Below are positions 10,514 through 22,235 of a stretch of 64,000 bases of DNA, one piece after another. The stretch lies in NCBI GenBank assembly GCA_022495995.1, contig JAFEMH010000982.1, forward strand, positions 186,001-250,000, written 5' to 3'. Position 1 is the first letter of the stretch. Each line of letters starts with the position of its first letter. The translations under genes were made by a program, and so were the position numbers. This stretch comes from Adenophora triphylla var. japonica (Eukaryota; Streptophyta; Magnoliopsida; Asterales; Campanulaceae). Under the pieces are notes generated by a model that saw only the letters and a program-made list of their open reading frames with translations, had not been told where the DNA came from and did not search any database.

Positions 10514-10993
10514 CTCTCTTCGTTCCTGAAAGATTATCTCATTTGCTATTTTGACTTGTCCCAAAAAGTATGTCCCATTTTTAAACTTAGGTATGAATAT
10601 TAGTACAAATTTACTAAAATACAAAAAGATGAATCTCTTCCTTAATAATTGCAAAATACTCCCTCCGTTCCACGTTAGTTGAGACTAACTTTTTGGGCAC
10701 ACCAATTAAGGAAAAGTAAGTGAGAGAAAAAGTGAAAGAAAATATTGTGAATATGAAGAATTAAATAGGAGAGAGAATGAGTGGGAGGAATAGTTAGGAG
10801 AGAGAATGTTGTGAGTGTAAAAGTGAAATAGGAGAGAGAATGAGTGGGGTAAATAGTGAAGATTCCTTTGCCATTTTGGACAGTCTCAACTAACGTGGGA
10901 CGGCCTAAAAGGGAAAGAAGTCTCAACTAACGTGGGACGGAGGGAGTATATAATAGGACAATCTTTTAAAAACTAAAAAACTAAGGAAGGGAG
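10514..10993. mobile_element. MITE 3 (outer), interrupted by MITE 4
   Basis: The left end CTCTCTTCGTTCCTGAAAGA and right end TAAGGAAGGGAG are weaker inverted repeats flanked by TA. It contains AAGATTATCTCAT on the left and ACAATCTTTTA on the right. The next MITE is inserted within it. Confidence 0.6.
10659..10946. mobile_element. Stowaway-like MITE 4, nested in MITE 3
   Basis: Ends are CTCCCTCCGTTCCACGTTAG and CTAACGTGGGACGGAGGGAG, with TA on both sides. The length is 288 bp. An inner copy of the right end (CTCAACTAACGTGGGACGG) at about 10882-10902 shows a terminal duplication. Confidence 0.85.
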
Positions 10994-11114
10994 TACAACT
11001 TTAGTATTTGTAAAACCCTTCTGAGGCTAACTAAAGTTTTTTTTTCTAACTTATGTTTACATAAATAAAGACTTTTGTACATTAGTACGCGAAAAAACAA
11101 ATCAAAGCATTATA

Positions 11115-11402
11115 CTCCCTTCATTCCGGTTGAAGTGTTTCAACTTTTTATTTTGGGCATTTCATTTAAAATGTTTTAACTCAAAAAAAGAAAGTTTTTA
11201 TTACTATTCCACTTACTCATTCTCTCTTCTACTTTACTTTTACACGCACAACATTCTCTCTCCTAACTATTTCTCCCACTCATTCTCTCTTCTATTTAAT
11301 TTTTCATACTCACAACATTTAAACTTTTTCTCTTTCCTACATCACTTTCCTTAATTCTCAAGCCAAATCCATTTTGAGACACTTCGATCGGGACGAAGGG
11401 AG
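11115..11402. mobile_element. Stowaway-like MITE 5
   Basis: Ends are CTCCCTTCATTCCGGTTGAA and TTCGATCGGGACGAAGGGAG, flanked by TA; length 288 bp. The internal CTCATTCTCTCTTCTA phrase is repeated. Confidence 0.8.
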
Positions 11403-11449
11403 TACAACATACGCTAGTCAAAAAAATATACTCATACTTCCTCTATCCC

Positions 11450-11925
11450 GAAATGATAGAATGACTCAATTAATTCAATAAAAAAAATTGAAATCTATTT
11501 CTATATTAAAAAATTGCGTTTTTGAAATCTACTTCTATATTTATATCACTCATATTTACTGATTTCAACTTCTTACTCTCATATTCAAATTAAAATTTGC
11601 ATAAATCTATTAAATTAGAATCATTTTCTATTCATACATCCTATCACATGGCTTTATAACATTGAATTTTATGTGGCAATATTTGATAGGATGACTCAAT
11701 TAATTCAATTAAAAAAATTTGAAATCTACTTCTATATTAAAAAATTGCATTTTTGAAATCTACTTATATATTTATATCACTCATATTTACTGATTTCAAC
11801 TTCTTACTCTCATATTCAAATTAAAATTTGCCTAAAATATAGCAAAACCTTATTTCAATTTTAAAAAAAAAAATATAGCAAAACCTTATTTCAATTTTTA
11901 TATCTTATCTTTCTTTAGCAATGCA
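11450..11925. repeat. Two direct copies of a ~155-bp A/T-rich sequence
   Basis: A block starting GATGACTCAATTAATTCAAT (the left copy reads GAATGACTC) and running through TGATTTCAACTTCTTACTCT to AAATTTGC occurs at about 11458-11610 and again at about 11688-11842. They are 231 bp apart and nearly identical. The tail carries a further short duplication, ATATAGCAAAACCTTATTTC. It is probably a decayed element or a local duplication; no gene is seen. Confidence 0.75.
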
Positions 11926-12440
11926 TACTACAAGGAAAAGCGAAAATAAAGACGTAAAATTAGAGACAGACGGAGTCTATAGCTAATTTTGAGACAGAAT
12001 AGAGACAGACTCAAAAATTAGAGACATGTTCAAATCTGTCTCTAATTTAGAGACGAATTTTGAATCTGTCTCCAATATAGAGACCGATTTGAAATATGTC
12101 TCCAAATTAGAGTTGAATTCTGAATCTGTCTCTAAATTAGAGACGAATTTTGTATCTGTCTCAAAATTGAAGACAGATACAAAATATGTCTCTAAACTTT
12201 AGAGACAGATGTTGAATCTATCGCTAAATTAGAGACATATTTTAATCTGTCTCTAATTTAGAGACACATTTTTAAATCCGTCTCTAATTTAGTGACAGAT
12301 TTAACATCTGTCTCTAAAATTTAGAGACAGATTTAGTACATGTCTCTAAATTAGAGACGTGTTCAAAATCTGTCGTTAATTTAGAGACAGATACAACATC
12401 TGTAGCTAAAATAGATTTATTTTTATTATCTCTATTTTAG
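11926..12440. mobile_element. CACTA-type terminus with AGAGACAGA subterminal repeats
   Basis: TACTACAAGGAAAAG at the left resembles the CACTACAAGAAA termini of plant CACTA (En/Spm) transposons. It is followed by about 15 direct and inverted copies of AGAGACAGA/TCTGTCTCT separated by short A/T spacers, like the subterminal transposase-binding repeats of this superfamily. Only one end is present; no transposase lies nearby. Confidence 0.55.
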
Positions 12441-12484
12441 GGTTTATGAATTGTATATTTTCATTTCTTAAAAAACAATTATAT

Positions 12485-13565
12485 AAAACAACAACAACAA
12501 AGTCTTAGTCCCAAAATAATTTGGGGTCGGCTAACATGAATGCTCATATGTCATCGTGAAAAAAAGGTTGTAGAGAAAAAAATAATCAACCCCCCACATG
12601 GGTTTTTACCCTCCACTCCGGCCTCTTCAACACCATATATTCATCCACTCTTAGTAAACTCATATCATTTTCAATCACTCTAATCCAAGTTTGTTTGGGT
12701 CTTTTCCTACCCCTCGCCATTTTATCATTTCTCCACTGTTTCGGCCTCCTAACCGGTGCATCACTCGGTCTCCTTCTCACATGTCCATACCACCTTAGAC
12801 GATTTTCCCTCATTTTATCCTCAATGGCCCCAACTCCTACTTTACCTATGATCACTTCATTCCCCAATCAATCATTTCTTGAATGACCGCACATCCATCG
12901 AAGCATACGCATCTCCGCCACATTCATCTTATGCACGTGACACTGTTTCACGGACCAACATTCGATGTCATAAAGCAGTGCCGACCTAATTGCCGTGCGG
13001 TAGAATTTTCCCTTTAATCTATGGGGCATGCCACGATCACATATAAACCCTGTGGCACTCTTCCACTTTAACCAATCTGCTTTAATCCTATGAGTCACAT
13101 CTCCATCTAATTCTCCATCCTTTTGGATAATGGATCCAAGATAGCGAAAAAACTCAGAAGCTTGGAGAATATTTCCATCAAATGTGACCGCCCCTGCCTT
13201 CCTACTTCCAACTCTGCTAAACTTACACTCCAAATATTCAGTCTTGCTTCTGCTTAGTCTAAAACCTCGAGATTCCAAAGTGTGTCTCCACAACTCCAAT
13301 TTACTTTCAACACCCTCTCGTGTCTCCTCAATCAGCACAATATCATCTGCGAACAATATACACCTTGGTATATCATCTTGGACTGACCTCGTCAACTCGT
13401 CCATTATCAAAGCAAAAAGAAAGGGGATAAGTGCGGAACCTTGATGCACTCCAATCTTTATAGGAAACTCTTCAGTCTTCTCAACACTAGTATGTACACA
13501 AGTACTAACTCCATTATACATATCCTTGATAATATCAATATATTTCTTTGAAACACCCTTCTTTG
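12485..13565 (-). mobile_element. 5'-truncated RTE-type LINE, reverse transcriptase C-terminus
   Basis: On the minus strand the frame 13521 to 12586 encodes the C-terminal part of a non-LTR reverse transcriptase. It shows GVHQGSAL, then the catalytic FADDIVLI (the F/YxDD box), LSRSKTEYLECKF and the thumb-like RWYGHVRRRP. The tail ends with HVGG close to the 3' end, where the strand reads (TTG)n at about 12489-12500, typical of plant RTE elements. One in-frame TGA (12868-12870) breaks the frame at a CG-to-TG context. The 5' end stops at about 13565 against Copia sequence in the same orientation. Endonuclease and N-terminal RT are missing, so it is dead. Confidence 0.8.
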
Positions 13566-14797
13566 CTAATGCTCATCAAAGTACCTTCATCAGCTTTTTC
13601 ATCAAATTTGCCTCGGTGCTCTCTACCATTGTAAAGCACATAACATTTGCACCCGAAGATTTTGAAGAATCCAATATTAGGTACTCGGCCTCTCTAGAGT
13701 TCATAAGGAGTCTTTTTATGGAATTTGTTGATGAGAGATCTGTTCTGAGTGAAGCAGGCGGTATGAATGGCTTCGGCCCAGAAATATTTCGACAGCCTGG
13801 CTTCAGAAATCATGGTCTTACCGGCTTCAATTAAAGTCCTATTCTTTCTCTCAACTACACCATTTTGTTGAGGTGTACCAGCAGCAGAGAAATTATGGTC
13901 AATACCATGATCGTCACAATATTGAGCAATACCATTATTAGTAAATTCAGTCCCATTATCTGATCTCATGCTAATGATATCGCTTTCTTTCTGAGTTTGT
14001 AGTAGTCTGAATAGCTTGGTGGCAACCGCATAGGTATCATCTTTGTTTCTGAAGGCTTCGACCCAAGTGTATCTGGAATAGTCATCTACTAAAACCAAAG
14101 TATATCTACTTCCCCCAAGGCTGGCTGTGGTTGTGGGGCCAAATAGATCCATATGTAGCATTTCTAGGCACTTAGAAGTTGACATGCAGGGCTTGATATC
14201 AAAAGAGGATTTATGTTGTTTTCCCAACTGGCAAGCTCTGCACTTCTTTCCATGATCAGCAGACACTTTAGGAAGACCAGTTACCAATCCAGAACTAGCA
14301 AGCTTGGAAATTGATTTGCAGTTCAAGTGACTGAGTCTCTTGTGCCATAGCCACGAGTTCTCACTGATGTTCTTAGCTACAAAACAGATATTAGTAACAC
14401 CAGTAATAGCACTTAAGTCTACTGCATAAATGTTACCTTTCCTTTTGGCAGTGAGAAGAGTTTCATTTGAAGCAATGTCTTTCACATATCAGTTGGAAGT
14501 AGTAAATACACATTGCATTCCTCTATCATAGAATTGTGATATAGAGAGAAGGTTATGCTTGAGTCCATCCACCAAAGAGACCTTCTGTACAGTAACTACA
14601 CCTCTAATGATGGTTCCACATCCTATTATTTTTCCTTTTTCATTATCACCAAAAACTACAGGAGGACCTGATGCGTCAACAATATCAGCAAGGAGATCGG
14701 TACGGCCAGTCATACGTCTAGAACAGCCACTATCCAAAATCCATACATCTTTGCTGGCATCAGTCGAGGCCATGAAGCATTCCTGCAAATTAAACAT
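13566..14797 (-). pseudogene. Copia pol fragment: protease and integrase, two stops, truncated
   Basis: It encodes an aspartic protease (WILDSGCSRRMTG; active-site DSG, 14489-14797), a GAG-pre-integrase zinc domain (HKRLSHLNCKSISKL followed by CRACQLGKQH) and the integrase core with HMDLFGPT, RSDNGTEF and PQQNGVVERKNR, which hold the catalytic D, D and E. An in-frame TGA lies at about 14489-14491 and a TAG at about 13695-13697 after KKTPYEL. The frame ends at the LINE junction near 13566. Reverse transcriptase and RNase H are missing here, so the element cannot move by itself. Confidence 0.85.
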
Positions 14798-14832
14798 GCT
14801 TATGGTCCCTCTTATTCAATGGGTCCAAGAGG

Positions 14833-17439
14833 TTAGTTCCTCTTGGGCAGCCATATCTGGCCGCCACTTGAGGGGTTAACCACAGTAGGTCCAAAAAGGC
14901 TTTTCAAGAGGCATTCATGAGCCTGATGACCATAATCCAAACAACTATCACATCTCACTTTGCTGATTGACTGAGAAGTCGGCAAGATATCACCAGATTT
15001 AGTCATTGCATCATTAGACTTAGGAGAATAAGCAGGTACAAACTTGGAGACTTTGTAGGTACTGGTTTTGCCCTTCTTACCTTTCTGCTTGCCTTTGCCA
15101 GTCACCATGGAGGGAGACTGTTCATCAGCAGCAGATTTAAGATTGGCAAGACCAGCTTTGTTGCTGTATTTACTATGAATGCCTTCATCCACAGAATCAT
15201 TATCAGCAATCTTAATTCCCTTTTGTACGTACATGTTTTTCTCCATAGCCTGGTATTTAGGATACTTCATTGCCACAACATTGTACTTAGGCTTAGTATC
15301 CTTATGTAATGAGTTAATCGAGTTGTTCTCAGCCTTCTTATCCTTTTTATCAGTTACAGGAGCATCAGTACAACTGCTACTGCTGGTTTCAAATCCTAAT
15401 CCAGATTGGTCATTTTTATAAGACATTTGATTTGCAAGGATTGCATCAACAGCAGCTTTAGGTTTAGAGAAAGTATCAATAATTTTTATTAGAGAGTCAT
15501 TTCTTTGAGCTAAGTCTTTAACCTGTGAAGTGTGTACTTTTGCTCTGCTTTTGAGATCCAGGTTTTCAGTTTTAAGCTGATCGAACTCACTCAATTTTGT
15601 TTTTAGAAAATCAAGTTCAGTTTTGAGTGAGTCTCTTTCAGCAGAAACTCTATTGAAATCAGCAGTCATTATTTTATGAATACTACTCAACTTTTCATAA
15701 TCAATAAAGAGTTCATCCATGGTCTCTATCATCTCAGCTTTAGATATCTCAAGAAGAGGATCGGTCAAGTTTCTTTTGGCTGAGTGATCTTTTGGCTCAG
15801 GAGAGAAGTCAGATAGAGATGAGATGGGTTTGGCAAGATTTTTCAAAATGTTTGGGTGCTTGGTAAAGGATAGCTTTTTTTCAGTGGATTGTGGAGGACT
15901 TGGTTCAGTTGCATAGAAAGAGATAGGTCCACACTGTCCATAGAGTGAGGTTCCAACTTGATGAACCTTGTAGCCATAAGGATTGGTTGCTTTGATTTTA
16001 ACTTCTTGAAAGGAATGTTTTGTTGGTTGTTCTGTCCTTGTTGGTGTTCTTGGAGGTGTTGCATTCCGGTGAACAGGAGTCGGTAGATCCACAGCAATTT
16101 CGTCATCGGAATCCAGGGCAACAAAGCTTATATTGGCATCTTCATTGTCATCGGCAGCGCCTTCGTCTTCTGAGTCAGTTTCACACCAGACTGGCATAGC
16201 TTTCTCTGTGTTGTCATCTGCAACATAGCTTCTGGACTTGGGATGTCTTTGATTTACCGATTTTCTGACATACTCATATTTTGGATGGGGGCATTTAGAT
16301 GCAAAATGTCCAGGTTTTCGGCAATTAAAACATACCAGGTCTCCTTTGCTGTTCTTTCCATCGGCAGCACTGGTGGAAGGCTTGTTGTTGCTGGTGGATT
16401 TATGGAAGGGTGGAGTAAATGATTTGTGCTGATTGGGTTTGTTGTCTTTTTGCATTTTCTTTAAGTTTTTGAACTTCCGGTAGTTTCTGGCAAATGCAGA
16501 AAATCCATCTTCTTCCACATGAGGCTCAGAAGAGTTTTCAAAGGTTTTGTTACAACAAGGGTTTTGGATGTGATCAATAGGAGGATAGGAGGTAGAATTT
16601 TGAGATATTTGAGTCTGTGCTGAGAGAGACACATTTTTGAAGTTTTTATCGAGAACATTAAGTTTTTGTAGTTCTCTCTCATACAAAAATAGACTAGACA
16701 CAATATTCTGAATAGAAGTAGTGTTTAAATCTCTAGCTTCTCTAATAACTGTGGCCTTAGTATGATATATACTTCCCAATGAACTTAGAAAGCGTATATT
16801 CAGGTCTTTCATAGTATATATCTTACCTAGAGAAGCATATAAGTTACTTACCTCGCAGAACCGATCATAGGCTATTCTGAGCGATTCACCGTCTGACTTT
16901 TTGAAAGATTCGAACTCGGCAATTGCATCATAAAGTCTGTTGTCCTTGGTGCGAGCATCTCCTTCGAAGTAAGCAAGGAGCTTGTTCCAACATTCTTGTG
17001 CCGTGTAACACAAGTCAATGAGCATGTACTGCTTGTTGTCAAGACCACAAGAGATGATGTGGCTGGCTTTCCCATCAAGAGCATAGGTCAATTTGTCTTC
17101 TTCAGTCCATTCCTCTCTTGGTTTTTCAATCAGAGTCTCGGTAACTTGGACATTTGTTTCTTGTTCATCATCAGCGTCGGCATGCGCAGTCAGAGGAGTG
17201 GATGGTATAGGTTTGTAGGTGGTTTGAACCTTCAGGGGAGTAATCGGTCCACCTTCCACTACCTTCATCAATCGGTCATCTATGGAGTTCATGTACTTTA
17301 TCATTCGGGATTTCCAAACACCAAATTCATTGGCGTCCAACATCGGTATGGTAGTGATGTTGAACGACTGCATAATTTTTCCCGCCATGGTATCGGCAAT
17401 CAAGCTGCAAGGCTTGAAAATTTCTTTCAAAAATGACAA
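14833..17439 (-). CDS. Copia gag polyprotein (868 aa, open)
   Basis: This is the structural capsid/nucleocapsid protein of the retrotransposon. The frame is uninterrupted for 868 codons, from just inside the primer binding site to a stop before the pol region. Residues 25-60 carry the N-terminal gag motif with FGVWKSRMIKYM. A CCHC zinc knuckle (CFNCRKPGHFASKC) lies near residue 370. A long charged coiled-coil-like segment with leucine heptads follows at about 600-680, and a second knuckle (CDSCLDYGHQAHEC) lies close to the C-terminus, about residue 840. A natural ATG a little downstream (MAGKIMQ) is an alternative start. The intact gag contrasts with the broken pol behind it. Pol lies in another frame. 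The product acts in cytoplasmic virus-like particles. Confidence 0.85.
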   Translation of the reverse strand: MSFLKEIFKPCSLIADTMAGKIMQSFNITTIPMLDANEFGVWKSRMIKYMNSIDDRLMKVVEGGPITPLKVQTTYKPIPSTPLTAHADADDEQETNVQVTETLIEKPREEWTEEDKLTYALDGKASHIISCGLDNKQYMLIDLCYTAQECWNKLLAYFEGDARTKDNRLYDAIAEFESFKKSDGESLRIAYDRFCEVSNLYASLGKIYTMKDLNIRFLSSLGSIYHTKATVIREARDLNTTSIQNIVSSLFLYERELQKLNVLDKNFKNVSLSAQTQISQNSTSYPPIDHIQNPCCNKTFENSSEPHVEEDGFSAFARNYRKFKNLKKMQKDNKPNQHKSFTPPFHKSTSNNKPSTSAADGKNSKGDLVCFNCRKPGHFASKCPHPKYEYVRKSVNQRHPKSRSYVADDNTEKAMPVWCETDSEDEGAADDNEDANISFVALDSDDEIAVDLPTPVHRNATPPRTPTRTEQPTKHSFQEVKIKATNPYGYKVHQVGTSLYGQCGPISFYATEPSPPQSTEKKLSFTKHPNILKNLAKPISSLSDFSPEPKDHSAKRNLTDPLLEISKAEMIETMDELFIDYEKLSSIHKIMTADFNRVSAERDSLKTELDFLKTKLSEFDQLKTENLDLKSRAKVHTSQVKDLAQRNDSLIKIIDTFSKPKAAVDAILANQMSYKNDQSGLGFETSSSSCTDAPVTDKKDKKAENNSINSLHKDTKPKYNVVAMKYPKYQAMEKNMYVQKGIKIADNDSVDEGIHSKYSNKAGLANLKSAADEQSPSMVTGKGKQKGKKGKTSTYKVSKFVPAYSPKSNDAMTKSGDILPTSQSISKVRCDSCLDYGHQAHECLLKSLFGPTVVNPSSGGQIWLPKRN

Positions 17440-17451
17440 GCTCTGATACCA
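17440..17451 (-). promoter_or_regulatory. Primer binding site for initiator tRNA-Met
   Basis: The minus strand reads TGGTATCAGAGC, complementary to the 3' end of plant initiator methionine tRNA and standard for Copia elements. It lies two bases after the LTR end and overlaps the gag start context. Confidence 0.9.
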
Positions 17452-17453
17452 AT

Positions 17454-18787
17454 TGATAGGTCCAATTGGTAGGAAAATAGGCTAGAGGGGGGTGAATAGC
17501 CTTTTTACTATTTTAAAGAAAATACCTTGTAGGTCAAAGTCACTAATCAGTAGATTGTAAAATAATCAGTAAGCACAGTGGAAAATTTGTTACTTAGTTT
17601 GAACTCACACAAAGTCGGCAAGATATTGTTTAGAGCTTGGTTTTAACACGTGGTATTTCTTAAAATTTTATGCAGTACAACTTGTTTGGTATAGGGAAAA
17701 ACTTATGAACCAGTAAGATGAAATGTTGTTAATAAGTAATAGAGATTGACTGGCAAGATGAAAGTAAAGCAAAGAAAAGTAAAGACAAGGACACGGTATT
17801 TGGAGAGGTTCACAGCGTGAATGCTGCTACGTCCTCTACCAAGTTTGGTCAGAACTTGGATTTGAAAAGAAGTTTACTATCAGTTGGTCCTAGTCAATTA
17901 CAATAGCGGCCTTGCCGGTTACAAGGATTTAAATCTAGGATCTACTGATGGATCGTAAGACAAAAACTGACCAAGTGTTTTTGAGTGGCAAGTTATGAAC
18001 TTATCTCACTCAGGTGTGTGTGATTCTCAATCAATGCATTCCAATGATTGTCTTGTTAGGGAATGCTTACAGATTTGATTGAGTTGTGCACGAGTGTATG
18101 TCCCTAATAAAGTCTAATGATTTTCTGGACTCGAGAGCTTGAGCTTCATTGAATGCTTCAAGCACTATCTCCTCAATGCAACAACCAACCGTCTTCAATG
18201 CAGCAAAGTCTTCAATATATACTTGGAGAGAGAAGAGCTATGTTGTCGTTGAAGGGTAGATTCGGAATTTGAAAATTAGGTTGGTAGGTGAGGATCAATT
18301 AATGCCATATCTTTTGCATTTAATGTGGGAGATTTGGGATAAGGCATTTCAGTGTAGTCCAGCGGGTAAAGACCCCTTTGTCCCAATAGGTTACCTGCAA
18401 AACGCAGACAAAGGACAAAGTAGAGCTAAAAATAGCTCTTGTGTCAGAACTAGCAGAATGGGGTTAGCAGAAAGATATAACTACTTTTAGCAAACAAGTA
18501 CGATGAAAGAGATAGAGATGTGACCGTTGTTACTGGAAGACTGTCAAGTGAAGAAAGTCATCGAGAATTCTAGTCACCTATCTTGCTGAAAAATGTTGCT
18601 GAATAGTGTTCTCTTTTGCTGGTCACCATACTGATCTCACCAGCAGGTTGTCAACCTGCAAGACTTAATACACTGGCACAGAAGGCATCAGCAAGAGATC
18701 CACAAATGAAATCTAATTAGGGGTCTCTAACTAGCCAAGTGATTGGGATTAAGCAATTCTGAGTCCACATATATATTTGACCCAACA
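17454..18787 (-). repeat. 5' LTR of the Sirevirus-like element (~1.33 kb)
   Basis: On the minus strand it starts TGTTGGGTCAAATATAT at 18787 and ends CCTATCA at 17454, next to the primer binding site. The phrase CTAGAGGGGGGTGAATAG (plus strand, about 17481) is typical of Sirevirus LTRs. No partner LTR is present. Confidence 0.7.
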
Positions 18788-19740
18788 CACTCCTACCCTA
18801 ATTCAATCCTGATCCGGCTGTTACTCTTTTTTTTTTTAAATATAAGACAAAAATAAAATTAAGTTAGGTAAATATCACATTAAATTTCGAATTGAATACA
18901 TTATCCAATTTTTTAGGGATATTATTTACCTAATTTGATTTATCAAGACAAAAAGAATTAGTTAGAAACTTTTTGAAATTCAAAAACTTAAAAAAAATCG
19001 AATTTTCAAAAATTAATTAACATAATTCAAAAATAAAAGAATACAAAAATAATATGACACATACAAATGTGTTACTAGCAATAATGGTAACATTAAAGTT
19101 AACAAATGCATTAAAATAACACTTTGAAAATTTTCTTCATTTTCAAGCAATTGAGGCATAATAAGTCTTATTTTCAATCAATTGAGGCATAACAATCCTC
19201 ATTTTCAAGCACTTGAGGCATAACAAACCTCATTTTTAAGCACTTTAGGCATACAAAGCCTTTAAGTTTTCATTACTTCATAAACAAGGAATCATCGTAG
19301 TAGCGAGCTCCGTGCCCCGAGTTTTTTTTGTAGTATAAAAATTTTAGTGAATTGTACCTTTCAAGTAGGATACATTGTAGTAGCGAACTCTATGTTCCTA
19401 ATACTTAGTACAAACTCACTAGAAATTATTCTCGTTTGGCAAGAGAACATCGTCGCAGCGAATGTCATGCCCCGAGTTAATAAAGGAATAATAAAAGTGC
19501 TTTTTGCCTTTTATCAAAAAGATTAGTGACTTTGTCACTTTTGAGATTGAAGGGTATTTTGACAAACATGTTAACCTAAGTTTTAACATACTAGAATAAA
19601 AAGGTCAGCATGTAACCCCATCAGGGTTTTAACAAACTAAATAGTATAAAATTTTTGTATTTTTTTTGTTTTACAATATCACAGTGTTAACAAAAGTGCT
19701 GACAACACTCAGGATAGCACCATGAAACAAATATTTAAAA
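18788..19740. other. Gene-free region with short repeats, probably 3' end of the next Copia fragment
   Basis: A/T-rich DNA lies between the LTR and the next pol fragment. At 19130-19265 a unit TCATTTTCAAGCACTTGAGGCATAA (about 35 bp) is repeated four times. At 19303-19480 three diverged copies of GTAGTAGCGAACTC/CCCCGAG phrases occur about 80 bp apart. On the minus strand this follows the RNase H end and may be the 3' untranslated part of that element. Confidence 0.45.
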
Positions 19741-22230
19741 AATACAAAGACCAAGAGAGCTTTTCAAATCTGAAAATCTATCATGGTCAAGGGTATTAGT
19801 GAACATGTCAGCAAGTTGATGCTTTGTATCAATATGCTCTATATTTATCAAACCTTTTTCAACTAAATTCCTAAAGAAAAGGTGACGGATGTCTATATGT
19901 TTGTTGCGAGAGTGTTGAACTGGGTTTTTGAAATATTTATATCACTTAAGTTATCACATTACATGGTTAACATATTACTCTCTGGACCATAATTATCTAA
20001 CATATGTTTTAACCAAATAAGTTGTGAACAACAACTCCCTGCTGCTAAATATTCAGATTCAGCAGTTGAGAGTGAGACACAATTTTGCTTACGACTATAC
20101 CATGATACTAGATTGCTTCCTAAGTAAAAACACCCCCACTAGTACTCTTACGGTCATCCATATCCCCTGCCCAATCCGAGTCACTAAAGCCTATCAAATT
20201 AGTATTAGTATCTTTAATATACCACACACCTAATTCGCTCGTTTCAGATACATATTTTATAATATTTTTAACAGAATTAAGGTGAGAGACTTTAGGATTG
20301 GCTTGATAACGTACACACGCACACACGCTAAACATTAAATCAGGCGGGCTAGAAATAAGGTAAATGAGACTACCTATCATGGAATGGTATAGAGTTGGAT
20401 CAACATCCTCTCCTACTTGGTTCTTTCCAAGCTTGAGAGTTGAACTCATAGGAACTTTTTGAGTTTTTTGACCCCTCAAACCTGAACTTCTTCACCAAAT
20501 TCCTTGCATACTTGCTTTGTGATATGAATTACCCTTCACCTGATTGTTTCACCTGCAAGCCTAAGAAGAAATTTAGCTCAGCTATCATGCTCATTTCAAA
20601 TGTCGAAGTCATGGCCTCTACAAAATTTTTCAAACATGTTTGAGATGTAGATTCATAAACTATGTCATCAACATAGATTTGAGCAATAACAAGTTCTTTT
20701 CCATGCCTAAGTATAAAAAGAGTTCTACCCGCCTCACCTCTTATAAATCCATATTCAAGAAGAAAACTATTTAAGCGACCATACCATGCTCGTGAAGCTT
20801 TCTTTAACCCATAAAGAGCTTTATCAACTCTATAAACATGGTGTTGTTGAAATGGATCTTCAAAAACTTTTGGTTGTTCAACAAAGATTTCTTCATCCAA
20901 ATATCCATTTAAAAATGTTGCTTTGACATCCATTTGGTACAAAGTGATCTTAAGATAACAAGTTATGGCTAAGAGAAGTCTTATGGACTCAAGTCTAGCC
21001 ACTGAAGTGAAGGTCTCATCATAGTCAATACCTTCTACTTGTGTATATCTTTTGAGCCATAAAACGAGCTTTGTTCCTAACAATATTACCCTTTTCATCT
21101 GTTTTATTTTTAAAAATTCATTTTGTCTCAATAATATTAGTATTAGGTGAACGTGGTACTAAAAACCAAACGTTGTTTCGAGTAAATTGTTCAAGCTCCT
21201 CTTGCATGGCTTGAATCCAATAATTATCTTTCAATGATTTAACTACATTCTTAGGTTCTAGGGAAGAAACATAACACGAGTGCTTTACCTTTGTGTATGT
21301 GGTAGATATGCACACATACCTTACCATGTCTCGGGAACTAATAGGCTCTTTGTGTCTTATTTGAATGCCTTCATTCACTTCTCCTATTACATGTGTGGTA
21401 GGGTGATTCTTTCTAATTCTAGCACTCATCTCCTCATGAACATCGTCAGTATTCTGTCCCTCATTTGTTATTCTGGAATCGGGTGTTACCTGGGGTGCTA
21501 TCTCATCACTGATAGCACTTTGGTCAGCACCAGTGTTAACATCTGTGTCAACATTTGTGTTAACATCAGTGTTATTGCTTCATTGGCTTTCCACTTGAGC
21601 CTCTTCCAACAGCTCTAGAGGTGACTCTAGAACACTTTCACTTGCAATGCTTGAAGGATCATAAAAAACAATGTTTACAGATTCTTGGATGGTTTTTAAT
21701 CTCAGATTATACACCCTATATGCACGAATATTTTGTGCATATACAAGAAAGATTGTCCTATCACTTTTGGAATCAAGTTTTCCTAAATAATCCCGATCAT
21801 TTAAGATAAATCACACACACCCAAAAACATGAAAATAGTGAATCTTAGGTTTCCTACCATTTAAAATTTTATAGGGTGTCATTGTGGTTCCGGTTCTAAG
21901 AAAGACTCTATTGACAGTGTGACAAGCTGTATTTAGTGTCTCTTTTCAAAAAAAATTTGAGATTCTTTTAGAAAACAACATTACTCTAGTCATTTTAAGT
22001 AATATCCAATTTTTCCTTTCAGCAATTTTATTTTGTTGAGGTGTTTTAGGTGCTGAAAATTCATGATTAATTCATTTTTTTTATTTTTCTTTTAAGAAAT
22101 TTGATTAGGATATTAGCACTAATTAACATTCACAATTCATACTTATTAACGCTCCCACACATTTACTAATATATTCTTTGGCACTTGAATTTTTAATTAT
22201 TTTAAGGAGATTTTAAATTTTTTTTTCCAA
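19741..22230 (-). pseudogene. Decayed Sirevirus-like Copia pol: integrase end, reverse transcriptase, RNase H
   Basis: On the minus strand, from about 22100 down, remnants of integrase (SAPKTPQQN) are followed by a linker with D/E-rich repeats. The reverse transcriptase comes next (21131-20529; YQMDVKATFLNG, KALYGLKKASRAWYGR and the catalytic IYVDDIVY). RNase H follows (20479-20120; MIGSLIYL, FSDSDWAGDMDDRKSTSGG) down to about 19770. Several frameshifts and stops separate the blocks. It could be the missing 3' half of the element at 13.6-18.8 kb, displaced by rearrangement, or a separate older copy; sequence divergence of the shared integrase part would decide. Confidence 0.8.
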
Positions 22231-22235
22231 GTATC

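Larger units (their letters stand above)
13566..18787 (-). mobile_element. Sirevirus-like Ty1/Copia retrotransposon, 3'-truncated
   Basis: Reading on the minus strand it has a 5' LTR (17454-18787), a primer binding site, gag, protease and integrase. It then stops inside integrase at about 13566, next to a LINE fragment. The long gag with zinc knuckles and the protease region fit the Sirevirus lineage of plant Copia elements; this assignment is from recalled motif patterns. The RT, RNase H and 3' LTR are absent. Confidence 0.75.
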
